A stretch of DNA of 64,000 bases from contig CAZREB010000006.1 of NCBI GenBank assembly GCA_964599095.1, positions 62,001 through 126,000 on the forward strand, given 5' to 3'. Position numbers and translations under genes: made by a program. Numbering within the stretch: the stretch's first letter is position 1; the number at the start of each line of letters is the position of its first letter. This document shows, in pieces, positions 41,304-50,082 of the stretch. The DNA comes from SZAS-79 sp964599095 (lineage in GTDB: Bacteria; Pseudomonadota; Gammaproteobacteria; Burkholderiales; SG8-39). Under the pieces are notes generated by a model. The model had not been told where the DNA came from and searched no databases. It saw only the letters and a list, made by a program, of their open reading frames with translations.

Positions 41304-42325
41304 TGACGGTCTGCGCGCACGCCCCCGCGCTGGTTTCCGCTCTTCTCGCGGCGGCCTTGCTTGCACCCGCCTTTCCGGTGCACTCGCAGGACGCCTGCAA
41401 GCACCGCGGCGAACTCGACACGCCCTACTGCGACGAGGACGGCGACCTGCTGGCCGACACGCCGAAGGACCCGAAGCGGCAGAAGAACCCGGACACGCTG
41501 TTCTTCACCAACTCCCCGCTCGAAGACCCCGCGGTGTTCAAGAAGCTGATGGAGCCGTTCGTCGACCATCTCGCGAAATGCACTGCGAAGAAAGTACGTT
41601 TCTACGATGTCTATTCGAGCGCGGCCGCGATCGAGGCGATGCGCTCGGGCCGGATGCACCTGGGAACGATGTCTTCGGGCGACACCGCCTTTGCGGTCAA
41701 CGTCGCCGGCGCGATCCCGATCGGCATCCGCGGCGATGCCACCGGCCCGCAGGGTTACCAACTCTGGGTGATCGTGAAGGCCAACAGCCCCTTCCAGAAG
41801 CTGTCCGACCTCAAGGGCAAGCGCGTCGCGCACACCACCCCTTCGTCGAACTCGGGCAACCTTGCGCCACGGTCGCTCTTCCCGGCCGAGGGCCTGGTGC
41901 CGGACAAGGACTACAAGGTGCTCTTTTCCGGCAAGCACGAGAACTCGGTTTCGGGCGTGGCGGCGGGCGATTTCGACGGGGCGCCGATCGCGAACGACAT
42001 CCTGATCCGCATGGCCGAGCGGGGCCTCGTGAAGATGGCGGACTTCCGCATCCTCTGGAAGAGCCGCAACTTCCCGCCGGGCGGGCTGTCGATGGCGCAC
42101 GACCTGGCGCCGGCGCTCCAATCGAAGATTCGCGAGTGCACTGCCAACTTCCGGTACACGCCCGAGATGGTCAAGGGCTTCCAGGGCGCCGACCGGTGGC
42201 TGCCGATCGACTACAAGAAGGACTGGGAGGTGGTGCGCAAGGTGGCGCAGGACAGCGGGCAGGCGTTCACCGCGTCGGCGTTCGAGAAAGAAAAGGCCCG
42301 CGCCGAGGCGGCCGGAAAGAAATGA
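41303..42325 (+). CDS. PhnD-like periplasmic binding protein, tandem copy 3
   Basis: The 340-residue protein starts at the GTG in TAGTG, overlapping the previous stop. It has a signal peptide cut near VHSQ, the head CKHRGELDTPYCDEDGDL and the PhnD domain with VAHTTPSSNSGNLAPRSLFP. It is the most diverged of the three in the first lobe: YTPxEDPAVY becomes NSPLEDPAVF and the VQSNAA segment becomes VYSSAA. This suggests a different ligand. It overlaps the ATPase gene by 4 bp (ATGA), so it may be the binding protein most directly linked to this transporter. Confidence 0.92.
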   Translation: MTVCAHAPALVSALLAAALLAPAFPVHSQDACKHRGELDTPYCDEDGDLLADTPKDPKRQKNPDTLFFTNSPLEDPAVFKKLMEPFVDHLAKCTAKKVRFYDVYSSAAAIEAMRSGRMHLGTMSSGDTAFAVNVAGAIPIGIRGDATGPQGYQLWVIVKANSPFQKLSDLKGKRVAHTTPSSNSGNLAPRSLFPAEGLVPDKDYKVLFSGKHENSVSGVAAGDFDGAPIANDILIRMAERGLVKMADFRILWKSRNFPPGGLSMAHDLAPALQSKIRECTANFRYTPEMVKGFQGADRWLPIDYKKDWEVVRKVAQDSGQAFTASAFEKEKARAEAAGKK

Positions 42326-43134
42326 CGGCTGTCGCAACAGCGACGACGGAGGCATCCGCCATCGCGCCGGGAACCTCGGAGACTGCGCTGGCGATCCGCA
42401 ACCTCGACAAGGAATACGCGCGCGGCAAGCCGGTGCTGCGCGGCATCACGCTCGGGATCGGCGCGACCGGCATCACCGCGATCATCGGGCCGTCGGGCAC
42501 CGGCAAGTCCACGCTGATCCGATGCATCAACCGGCTGGTCGAGCCGACTTCCGGCGAGATCGTGTTCCAGGGGCAGGACCTCGTGAAGCTCGACCGCAAG
42601 GCGCTGCGCCTCGCGCGCCGCCAGATCGGCATGGTCTTCCAGGAGTACAACCTGGTCGAGCGCCTCACGGTCATGGAAAACCTGCTGTGCGGGCGCCTCG
42701 GGTATGTGCCGCCTTTGAAAGCCTGGCTGAGGAAGTACCCGCAAGCCGACATCGATCGCGCGTTCGCGCTGCTCGACACCGTGGGCCTCACCGGATTCGC
42801 CAACCAGCGTGCCGACAGCCTCTCCGGCGGACAGCGCCAGCGTGTCGGCATCGCTCGCGCGATCATGCAGGAGCCCAAGCTGCTGCTGGCCGACGAGCCG
42901 ACCTCGTCGCTCGACCCGAAGACTTCGGTCGAGATCATGGAACTGATCGGCAAGGTCTGCCGGGACAACGGCATCCCTGCGGTCGTCAACATGCACGACG
43001 TCGAACTCGCAAAACGCTTTGCCGACCGGATCATCGGCATGTCCGGCGGCGCAATCGTCTACGACGGGGTGCCGGCCGGCCTCGGCGACGCGATGCTCAA
43101 GACCATCTACGGCGGCGAGGACTGGCTGCAATGA
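42322..43134 (+). CDS. PhnC-like ABC transporter ATPase
   Basis: The 270-residue protein has Walker A GPSGTGKST, signature LSGGQRQR, Walker B LLLADEPTSSLDPKTS and the H-loop His in VNMHDVELAKR. The insertion GYVPPLKAWLRKYP between the Q-loop and the signature is typical of PhnC. It energises import by the two permeases encoded further down. It overlaps the third binding protein by 4 bp. The two permease genes do not follow directly: mgtC and an MFS gene lie between, which is unusual for a phn transporter. Confidence 0.95.
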   Translation: MTAVATATTEASAIAPGTSETALAIRNLDKEYARGKPVLRGITLGIGATGITAIIGPSGTGKSTLIRCINRLVEPTSGEIVFQGQDLVKLDRKALRLARRQIGMVFQEYNLVERLTVMENLLCGRLGYVPPLKAWLRKYPQADIDRAFALLDTVGLTGFANQRADSLSGGQRQRVGIARAIMQEPKLLLADEPTSSLDPKTSVEIMELIGKVCRDNGIPAVVNMHDVELAKRFADRIIGMSGGAIVYDGVPAGLGDAMLKTIYGGEDWLQ

Positions 43135-43147
43135 GGAACCGCCGAGA

Positions 43148-43846
43148 ATGACTATCACCAACGAATACACCGAGATGGTCTTTCGCCTGATGGCGGCGGT
43201 GTTCGTCGGCGGGCTCATAGGGCTCGAGCGCAGCTACCACGGCCGCCCGGCGGGGTTCCGCACGCACACGCTGGTCTGCACCGCCTCCAGCCTGCTGATG
43301 CTGGTGACGGTCTACGAGGCGCTCTGGTTCACACCGCAGGTCTCGATCCGCGTGGCGCTCGATCCAACGCGCATGGCGCAGGGCATCATGACCGGCATCG
43401 GCTTTCTCGGCGCCGGGGTGATCGTCAAGGAAGGCCTATCGGTGCGCGGGCTCACGACGGCGGCGTCGATCTGGATCACGGCGGCGATCGGGATCCTGAT
43501 GGGCATCGGCTTCTACTTCCCGGCCGGCATCGCCACCGCGCTGACGCTCGGCACGCTGTCGTTGTTCCGCTGGATCGAAACACAGATGCCGATCCAGGCG
43601 TTCAGCCATTTCTCGGTGCGCTTCCTGCGCGACGCCGTCATGCCCGAGCAGGACCTCCGCGACCTGATCGGGGCGCACGATTGCAAGGTCGCCAGCTTCA
43701 CCTACCGGCTGGCGAGCGAAGGCAGGTATTTCGACTACCGGGGCGTCCTGAGTACGCTGGACGAAGGCAACGTGAGGAAACTCTCCGAAACGCTGCGCGA
43801 CACGCCGGGCATCGTCGAGTTCAGGCTCGCGGCGACAAGCGACTGA
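43148..43846 (+). CDS. MgtC/SapB family membrane protein within a phosphonate-type transporter operon
   Basis: The 232-residue protein has four or five membrane helices and the family segments GGLIGLERSYHGRPAGFRTHTLV and GIGFLGAGVIVKEG with RGLTTAASIW. A C-terminal ACT-like cytoplasmic domain (about 160-232) follows. MgtC proteins influence Mg and phosphate homeostasis and the F-ATPase, and some of the wider family act in acid or nutrient stress. Its placement between the ATPase and permease genes, with gaps of 13 and 9 bp, means it is co-expressed with the transporter. A role in phosphate or cation balance during uptake is inference. Confidence 0.93.
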   Translation: MTITNEYTEMVFRLMAAVFVGGLIGLERSYHGRPAGFRTHTLVCTASSLLMLVTVYEALWFTPQVSIRVALDPTRMAQGIMTGIGFLGAGVIVKEGLSVRGLTTAASIWITAAIGILMGIGFYFPAGIATALTLGTLSLFRWIETQMPIQAFSHFSVRFLRDAVMPEQDLRDLIGAHDCKVASFTYRLASEGRYFDYRGVLSTLDEGNVRKLSETLRDTPGIVEFRLAATSD

Positions 43847-43855
43847 CCGCCAGGC

Positions 43856-45100
43856 ATGAAAGCCGTCGCTTCCTCATCCCTCGATACAGGCCAGCTCGCG
43901 CCGCGCGCCGCGGACCGCCGGCGCGTGCTCGGCGCATGCTGCGGCGCGCACATGCTGCACGACGGCTACTCCGACCTCGTCTATGTGCTGCTGCCGATCT
44001 GGCAGGCGGCGTTCGGGCTCTCCTATGGGCAGGTCGGGTTCCTCAAGACCGCCTACTCCGGCACGATGGCGGCGATGCAGGTGCCCTCGGGCCTCGCCGC
44101 CGAACGCGTCGGCGAGCGTGCAATGCTGGTCGCAGGCACGGTCGTGGCCGCGTCGGCGCTGATCTTCGCCGGATTCACGACGACGTTCGTTGCGCTCGCG
44201 CTTTGCCTGATCCTCGGCGGCCTTGGCGCGAGCGTACAGCATCCGCTGGGCTCCTCGCTCACGTCGCGTGCGTTCGACGGCAGTGGATTGCGAACCGCGC
44301 TGTCCACATACAACTTCTCCGGTGACGTCGGCAAAGTGCTGCTGCCGGCAGCCACCGCGGGTCTCGTTGCCGCAGCGGATTGGACTTCGGCCACGATCAT
44401 CGTCGGCGTCGCGGGGCTGTTCGTCGCGGCGGCCGTATTCGCCGCGATCCCGGCCGAACTCGGGCGCGCCCATCCGGCCCCGGCCGGCAACAAGGCTTCA
44501 GAAGGTGCAACTCCTGCCGGGCCCGGCGCACAGGACGGCTCGGGATTCGCTGCGTTGTCCGCGGTAGGCATCGTCGACAGCGCCACCCGCACCGGGTTCC
44601 TGACGCTGCTGCCTTTCCTGCTGACCGCGCGCGGCGCCGGCGTGGCCGAGATCGGCGTGGCGCTCAGCTTCGTGTTCGCCGGCGGCGCCGCCGGCAAATT
44701 CGTCTGCGGCATCCTCGCGGTCCGCGTCGGCATCCTGCGCAGCGTCATCGTCACCGAGTGCGCCACCGCCGCGTTCATCCTCGCGCTGCTCGCGCCGATC
44801 CCCAAGCCGGCGTTGTTTGTGCTGCTGCCGCTGATCGGTGTCGCGCTGAACGGGACTTCGTCGGTGCTGTACGGGACGGTGGCCGAAATGGTCGCGCCGG
44901 AGCGGCGCGCGCGTGCGTTCAGCCTCTTCTATACGTTCACGATCGGCGCCGGCGCGCTGGCGCCGATGGCCTACGGCTTTCTCGGCGACGCGATCGGCCT
45001 GGAGCGCGCGATCGCGATGGTCGCCTGCATGGTGCTGCTCGTGCTGCCGCTGACGCTGTGGCTGCGGCCGGCGATCCGCCGCATCGAGCAGGCGCGCTGA
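43856..45100 (+). CDS. Major facilitator superfamily transporter (fosmidomycin-resistance-like)
   Basis: The 414-residue protein has 12 membrane helices with the MFS gate region near GLAAERVGERAM and a long Ala/Pro/Gly-rich central loop (about 202-230). Its N-terminal region, GAHMLHDGYSDLVYVLLPIW, resembles the Fsr group of drug or phosphonate-antibiotic exporters. Fosmidomycin is itself a phosphonate, which is consistent with the PhnCDE-like genes around it, but specificity cannot be read from sequence. It lies 9 bp after mgtC and 12 bp before the first permease. Confidence 0.87.
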   Translation: MKAVASSSLDTGQLAPRAADRRRVLGACCGAHMLHDGYSDLVYVLLPIWQAAFGLSYGQVGFLKTAYSGTMAAMQVPSGLAAERVGERAMLVAGTVVAASALIFAGFTTTFVALALCLILGGLGASVQHPLGSSLTSRAFDGSGLRTALSTYNFSGDVGKVLLPAATAGLVAAADWTSATIIVGVAGLFVAAAVFAAIPAELGRAHPAPAGNKASEGATPAGPGAQDGSGFAALSAVGIVDSATRTGFLTLLPFLLTARGAGVAEIGVALSFVFAGGAAGKFVCGILAVRVGILRSVIVTECATAAFILALLAPIPKPALFVLLPLIGVALNGTSSVLYGTVAEMVAPERRARAFSLFYTFTIGAGALAPMAYGFLGDAIGLERAIAMVACMVLLVLPLTLWLRPAIRRIEQAR

Positions 45101-45112
45101 TCGGGCGCCCAG

Positions 45113-45910
45113 GTGCCGGCTCCGCGCGCACTCGAGCGTAACCGGCTCGCCACCGTTGGCTGGCTCGCACTCGCTGCCTACGTCGCCTACGCCTGCTCGC
45201 GCCTCGACTTCAGCTGGGCGCGCTTCATGTCCGGCCTGGACAACGGCGCGCGCTTCATCGCGCGGATGCTGCCGCCGAACATTGCGCAGCCCGACACGCT
45301 TCTCAAGGGCCTGACCGAAAGCCTCGAGATCGCGGTGCTCGCCTCGTTTCTCGGCATCGTCGTATCGCTGCCGATCGGCCTCATTGCGGCGCGCAACCTG
45401 ATGCCGGCGTGGGCCTCCTGGCCGGCGCGTTCGTTGATCGCGCTTTGCCGTTCGTTTCACCCGGTGATCGTCGCGATCCTGTTCGTGAAGGCGGTGGGCT
45501 TCGGCGCGCTGGCCGGGATCCTCGCGCTGGTGGTCGGCTCGGTCGGGTTCATAGGCAAGCTGTTCGCCGAGGCGATCGAGGAGATTTCGTTGAAACAGGT
45601 CGAGGCGGTGCGGGCCACCGGCGCGCCGTTCATGAGCCTGATCGGCTACGGCGTGCTGCCGCAGGTGTTCTCGCGCTTCGTCGGCTTTGCGACCTACCAG
45701 CTCGACTCCAACCTGCGCAACTCGACCATGGTCGGCATCGTCGGCGCCGGCGGCATCGGCGGTACGCTGTTCGCCGCCTTCCAGCGCTTCGACTACGACT
45801 TCGTCTGCGCGATCCTGCTTTGCATCATCGGCATGATCATGGCCGGCGAGGTGCTGGCGACCTGGGTGCGAGGTGTGTTCCTCGAGCGCGGCAAGGTGCA
45901 GGAAGAATGA
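45113..45910 (+). CDS. PhnE-like ABC transporter permease, first copy
   Basis: The 265-residue protein (GTG start) has about six membrane helices and the permease EAA-type loop EAIEEISLKQVEAVRATGAPF, followed by GVLPQVFSRFVGF and the LRNSTMVGIVGAGGIG segment typical of PhnE. It forms half of the membrane channel and pairs with the next permease. The overlap with the second permease is 4 bp (ATGA). Confidence 0.94.
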   Translation: MPAPRALERNRLATVGWLALAAYVAYACSRLDFSWARFMSGLDNGARFIARMLPPNIAQPDTLLKGLTESLEIAVLASFLGIVVSLPIGLIAARNLMPAWASWPARSLIALCRSFHPVIVAILFVKAVGFGALAGILALVVGSVGFIGKLFAEAIEEISLKQVEAVRATGAPFMSLIGYGVLPQVFSRFVGFATYQLDSNLRNSTMVGIVGAGGIGGTLFAAFQRFDYDFVCAILLCIIGMIMAGEVLATWVRGVFLERGKVQEE

Positions 45911-46734
45911 ATGCGGGAATGAGCACGGCCGCAGGTCCGGGACCGGCTCCGCGGACCTGGCGGCGGTTCACGCCGGCCCAGCGCGCGGCGCGGTTCTCGG
46001 TCTACTTCGTGATCGTCGCGGCCATCGTGGCCTCGGCGCGCTCGGTCGAGGTGATCCCGGAGTTCCTCTACGACGCGCCCGAGCAGATGCAGGACCTGTT
46101 CCGCCGCATGTGGCCGATCGCGTTCTACCACTACGCCGGCGGCGTGCACGACGCGCTGATGGACACGTTGCACATTGCGAGCCTCGGCACGATCCTTGCG
46201 GTGGCGATGGCGGTGCCGATCGGGCTGCTCGCGGCCCACAACGTCACGCCGAACCGGGTGGTGAACTACTTCGCCAAGCTGCTGCTGGTGTCGAGCCGCT
46301 CGGTCAATTCGCTGGTCTGGGCGCTACTCTTCGTCGCGGTGTTCGGCCCGGGCGCGCTGGCCGGCACGCTCGCGATCGCGTTCCGCTCGATCGGCTTCGT
46401 CGGCAAGCTGCTGGGCGAGGCGCTGGAGGAATCGAACCCCGGGCCGATCGAGGCGCTCAAGGCCGCCGGGGCGCCGTGGCCTTCGATCCTCGCCAAGGGC
46501 TACTGGCCGCAGGTCGAGCCGGCGTTCTGGTCGGTGGTGCTGTTCCGCTGGGACATCAACGTGCGCGAATCGGCGGTGCTCGGGCTGGTCGGCGCCGGCG
46601 GCATCGGCATGGCGCTCGACAGCGCGTTGAACCTCTTCCAGTGGGACCGCGTCGCGATGGTGCTGTTCTCGATCTTCTGCGTGGTGGTGGTTGCGGAGGT
46701 CGTCGTCACGCAGATCAGGAAGCGCGTGATCTAG
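45907..46734 (+). CDS. PhnE-like ABC transporter permease, second copy
   Basis: The 275-residue protein has about six membrane helices with the EAA-type loop EALEESNPGPIEALKAAGAPW and the matching end VRESAVLGLVGAGGIG. It is about as long as the first permease and similar in plan but diverged, so the channel is a heterodimer. The stop TAG overlaps the GTG of the next gene by one base. Confidence 0.94.
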   Translation: MNAGMSTAAGPGPAPRTWRRFTPAQRAARFSVYFVIVAAIVASARSVEVIPEFLYDAPEQMQDLFRRMWPIAFYHYAGGVHDALMDTLHIASLGTILAVAMAVPIGLLAAHNVTPNRVVNYFAKLLLVSSRSVNSLVWALLFVAVFGPGALAGTLAIAFRSIGFVGKLLGEALEESNPGPIEALKAAGAPWPSILAKGYWPQVEPAFWSVVLFRWDINVRESAVLGLVGAGGIGMALDSALNLFQWDRVAMVLFSIFCVVVVAEVVVTQIRKRVI

Positions 46735-47765
46735 TGGCCGGCCTCACGCTCGACCTCGCGACGGCCTTTGCAAAGGCCGCGCTCGCAAACGTCACGCGCG
46801 AGTACCCCCGCAAGCTCGACCACCTGCTGGACGCGCCGTTGGACGGCTCGACGCCGGGCGGCGACCTCACGCCGCGCAGGATCCATCCGGCCTTCTACGG
46901 CAGCTACGATTGGCATTCGGCGGTGCACATGCACTGGCTGCTGCTGCGGGTGCTTCGGCTGCACCCGGACCTGCCGGAAGCGGCGCGGATCGCAAAGGTG
47001 CTGGACACACACTTGAGTTCGGAGAGCATCGCGACCGAGCAGGCGTATTTCGGCCGGCCCGGCGGCCGGACGTTCGAGCGTCCCTACGGTTGGGCTTGGG
47101 TGCTCGAACTGCAGGCCGAGGCGATGCGGCTTGCGAGAAGCCGCCCCGACGCCAAACGTTGGAGCGATGCCGTCGAGCCTTTTGCGCGTTACCTCTCGGG
47201 GCGAATGGGCGAGTTCCTGGGGCTCGCCGCCTACCCGATGCGCGTCGGCATGCATCCGAACACCGCCTTTGCGTGCGTCCTCGCGCTCGACTACGCACGC
47301 GTGGCCGGCGACACCGGGCTTGCGGCCGCCGTCGATGCCGCCGCCCGCAAGTGGTTTTTCCGCGACCGCGACGCGCCTCTTGCCTACGAACCCTCGCTGG
47401 CCGACTTCCTCTCGCCAACGCTGGTAGAAGCGCAATTGATGCGCGAGGTGCTGCCTGGGAGCGAGTTCGTCGCGTGGCTGGGCACCTTCCTGCCCGAGGG
47501 TCTCGGCTCGCTTGCCTCGCCCCCCACCGTGCCCGATCGGACCGATGCGCAGCTGGCGCATCTCGACGGCCTTTCGCTTTCGCGCGCCTGGGCATTGCAG
47601 CGCATCGCTTCGGCGCTGGACGAGGGCGATCCGCGGCGAAACGCATTCCATGCCGTTGCAAAACGCCACCTCGCAGCGGGCCTTCCGCAAGCGGTCGGCG
47701 GCGACTACGTGGGCGAGCACTGGCTGGCTTCGTTTGCCGCGCTGGCGCTCGGCGAAGCTCCCTGA
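46734..47765 (+). CDS. DUF2891 family protein
   Basis: The 343-residue protein starts at the GTG in TAGTG. It has the DUF2891 landmark segment HPAFYGSYDWHSAVHMHWLL near residue 44, and an all-helical toroid-like composition reminiscent of glycan-processing alpha/alpha barrels. No signal peptide is seen. The function of DUF2891 is not established. It is translationally coupled to the second PhnE permease, so it may act on the imported compound; this is inference. It ends the operon. Confidence 0.88.
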   Translation: MAGLTLDLATAFAKAALANVTREYPRKLDHLLDAPLDGSTPGGDLTPRRIHPAFYGSYDWHSAVHMHWLLLRVLRLHPDLPEAARIAKVLDTHLSSESIATEQAYFGRPGGRTFERPYGWAWVLELQAEAMRLARSRPDAKRWSDAVEPFARYLSGRMGEFLGLAAYPMRVGMHPNTAFACVLALDYARVAGDTGLAAAVDAAARKWFFRDRDAPLAYEPSLADFLSPTLVEAQLMREVLPGSEFVAWLGTFLPEGLGSLASPPTVPDRTDAQLAHLDGLSLSRAWALQRIASALDEGDPRRNAFHAVAKRHLAAGLPQAVGGDYVGEHWLASFAALALGEAP

Positions 47766-47812
47766 GCCAATCGCAGGATCCGGCGCCGGCCGGCGACCGG
47801 AGCCGAAAGCCT

Positions 47813-47875
47813 ATTGCTGCCATTTTCGGCTTCAACCCCGCGCCGCTACTAGCTCTCCAGGCAAATTGCTGCCAT
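47813..47875 (+). repeat. Paired-box intergenic element, copy B
   Basis: ATTGCTGCCAT occurs at 47813-47823 and 47865-47875, exactly 52 bp apart, in the gap between the converging DUF2891 and amidase genes. Between the boxes lies ACCCC and, before the second box, TCTCCAGGCAA. The latter is matched by TCTCCAGCCAA in copy C at 54229-54239. The element ends at the amidase stop codon. Confidence 0.65.
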
Positions 47876-49321
47876 CTATACCGCGGTGGAAGTCACCAGC
47901 GCAGGCTTTCGGTCGAACCACGGCCGCGCGGCTTCGAGCTGGCCCGCCAGCCTGAACAGCGTCGCCTCGTCGCCAAAGCGCGCCACCAGTTGCGTGCCCA
48001 ACGGCAGGCCTTCGGCGCTCATGCCCAGCGGCAGCATCAGCGCCGGCTGGCCGGTCAGGTTGAACCAGACCGTGAACGGCGAAAAGTCGAACACGCGGCG
48101 CCAGTATTCGTCGGCATCCGCCAGCATCATGTCGACCCAGCCAAGCTTCGGCGCGACGCCCGCAAGACCCGGCGTGAGCAGCACATCGTGGTCCGCGTGG
48201 AAGGCGGCCATCTGTCGCCCGAGCCGGTGCGCGGTGTTGACCGCCTTGACGTAATCCGCGCCTGTAACGCGCAACCCGCGCTCGTACATCTCGCGCGTGA
48301 CGTTCTCGAGTTCGCCCGGTAGCGGCGGGCGGTTCTTGCCGGGATGGCTGCCGAGATTGACGACCGTGTTGGCCGCGATCAGCGTGAGGAACGCGGGAAC
48401 CATCGCGTCGCCGTCGACCGCCGGATCCGCCTCCTCGACCTTGTGGCCGAGGTCGGCGCACAGGCGCGCGACCGATTCGAGTTCCCGCAGGCTGTCGGCG
48501 CCGATTGTGGCGCCGTTGGGCGACTTACGGGTAAATGCGATCTTCAGCCGGCCGGGCGCAGCGCCGACCGCCTCGAGGAAAGTGCGCGCCGGCGGCGGCG
48601 CGACATAGGGATCGCCGGCGCCGGGGCCGGCGGTCGCATCGAGCAGCGCGGCGCAATCGCGCACGGTGAGCGTGAGCGCATGCTCGGCGGCCAGCCCCGC
48701 AAGCGCTTCGCCGGCGAAAGGCGCGAGCGTGTTGCGGCCGCGCGTGGGTTTGAGGCCGACCAGCCCGCAGCACGCGGCCGGTGCGCGAATCGACCCGAAT
48801 CCGTCGGTGCCGTGCGCCATCGGCACGATACGCGCCGCGGTGGCTGCGGTAGCACCGCCGCTCGATCCGCCGGAAATGCGCGTGAGGTCCCACGGATTCT
48901 TGGTCGGCCCGGTGAGTTGCGGCTCGCAGGTGAGCGACAGGCCCATCTCGCAGGTGTTCGTGCGGCCGAAGAACACCAACCCGGCGCGCTTGAGGCGGGT
49001 CACATGCTCGCTGTCGGCCGTGGCCGGCAGGGTATCGGCAAAGAAGCGCGAGGTGCGTGTCATGCGGACGCCGGCCACCGACGCGGTCAGGTCTTTCAAC
49101 AGGAAGGGCACGCCCTCGAAACGGCCGGCCGGCACGCCTTCGGCGATCGCGCGGCGGGCGTAGTCCTCCATCGGGATCGTGATCGCATTGACGGCCGGGT
49201 TGCGCGCGGCCGCGCGCGCAAGTGCGGCTTCGAGCAGCTCGGTCGGGGTGACCTCGCGCTTCTTCACCAGCGCCGCGAGACCCAATGCATCGTAGCGCTC
49301 GTATTCCGCAAATCCGCCCAC
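47876..49321 (-). CDS. Amidase (amidase-signature family)
   Basis: The 481-residue protein has the Ser-cisSer-Lys triad of the amidase-signature family: Lys76 (PFLLKDL), Ser153 (GGSSGG) and Ser177 in HGTDGFGSIRAPAA, where Phe replaces a Gly of the usual GGGS. These enzymes hydrolyse carboxamides, and the substrate is unknown. It lies immediately upstream (11 bp) of the livF-like gene in the same direction, so it may be read from the transporter operon and process an imported amide. It is not GatA: no gatB or gatC is nearby. Confidence 0.93.
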   Translation of the reverse strand: MGGFAEYERYDALGLAALVKKREVTPTELLEAALARAAARNPAVNAITIPMEDYARRAIAEGVPAGRFEGVPFLLKDLTASVAGVRMTRTSRFFADTLPATADSEHVTRLKRAGLVFFGRTNTCEMGLSLTCEPQLTGPTKNPWDLTRISGGSSGGATAATAARIVPMAHGTDGFGSIRAPAACCGLVGLKPTRGRNTLAPFAGEALAGLAAEHALTLTVRDCAALLDATAGPGAGDPYVAPPPARTFLEAVGAAPGRLKIAFTRKSPNGATIGADSLRELESVARLCADLGHKVEEADPAVDGDAMVPAFLTLIAANTVVNLGSHPGKNRPPLPGELENVTREMYERGLRVTGADYVKAVNTAHRLGRQMAAFHADHDVLLTPGLAGVAPKLGWVDMMLADADEYWRRVFDFSPFTVWFNLTGQPALMLPLGMSAEGLPLGTQLVARFGDEATLFRLAGQLEAARPWFDRKPALVTSTAV

Positions 49322-49332
49322 GCCGCCCTCCG

Positions 49333-50082
49333 TCAGTAAGCGAAGTCGCCGAGGAAGATGCGCTTCACCTCGGCCGACCCGAGCAGCTCGGCCGACGGGC
49401 CTTCGAGGATCGTGCGGCCGGATTCGAGGATGAACCCGCGGTCCGCGAGGCCGAGCGCGAGCTCGACGTTCTGCTCGATGAACACGACGCTGATGCCTTC
49501 GTCGTCGCGCACCCGCTTCATCAGCGCGCCGATCTCGTCGACCATCCGCGGCGAGAGCCCGAGGAAGGGCTCGTCGACCATCAGCAGCTTGGGCCTGGCC
49601 ATCAGGCCGCGCGCGATCGCGACCATCTGCTGCTCGCCGCCCGAGAGCGAGTTGGCCAGCTGCCCGCGCCTTTCCTTGATCAGCGGGAACAGCGCCTCGA
49701 CCCGCGCAAGCGTCTCGGCCCGCTGTGAGCGCGCGCGTGGATTGTGGGCGCCGAGCAGCACATTGTCTTCCACGGTCAGGAAGGGAAACAGGCGCCGCCG
49801 CTCGAGCACGTGCGCGATGCCCTCGCCCACGGTGCGATGCGCAGGCAGCCCGTCGATGCGCCGGCCCTCGAACGTCACGCTGCCGGCGACCGGCTTGTTG
49901 AGGCCGGAGATCGTGTTCATCAGCGTCGACTTGCCGGCGCCGTTCGGGCCCAGCAGCGCGACGATCTCGCCGGCGCGCACGTTCAGGCCGGCCTGCCAGA
50001 GCACCTGGAAATCGCCGTAGGCTACGTCGAGGTCACGAACCTGGAGCTGGAACCCGCCCTGCGGTGTCGTCGCGGCGCTCAT
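49333..50082 (-). CDS. LivF-like branched-chain amino acid-type ABC transporter ATPase
   Basis: From the ATG at 50082 the protein has 249 residues. It has Walker A GPNGAGKST, signature LSGGEQQM, Walker B LLMVDEPFLGLSP and the VFIEQNVELALGLADRGFILE segment that marks LivF. The start overlaps the livG stop by 4 bp. With livG, livM, livH and a binding protein it completes a HAAT-type importer for branched-chain or other amino acids, amides or urea-like solutes. Confidence 0.95.
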   Translation of the reverse strand: MSAATTPQGGFQLQVRDLDVAYGDFQVLWQAGLNVRAGEIVALLGPNGAGKSTLMNTISGLNKPVAGSVTFEGRRIDGLPAHRTVGEGIAHVLERRRLFPFLTVEDNVLLGAHNPRARSQRAETLARVEALFPLIKERRGQLANSLSGGEQQMVAIARGLMARPKLLMVDEPFLGLSPRMVDEIGALMKRVRDDEGISVVFIEQNVELALGLADRGFILESGRTILEGPSAELLGSAEVKRIFLGDFAY

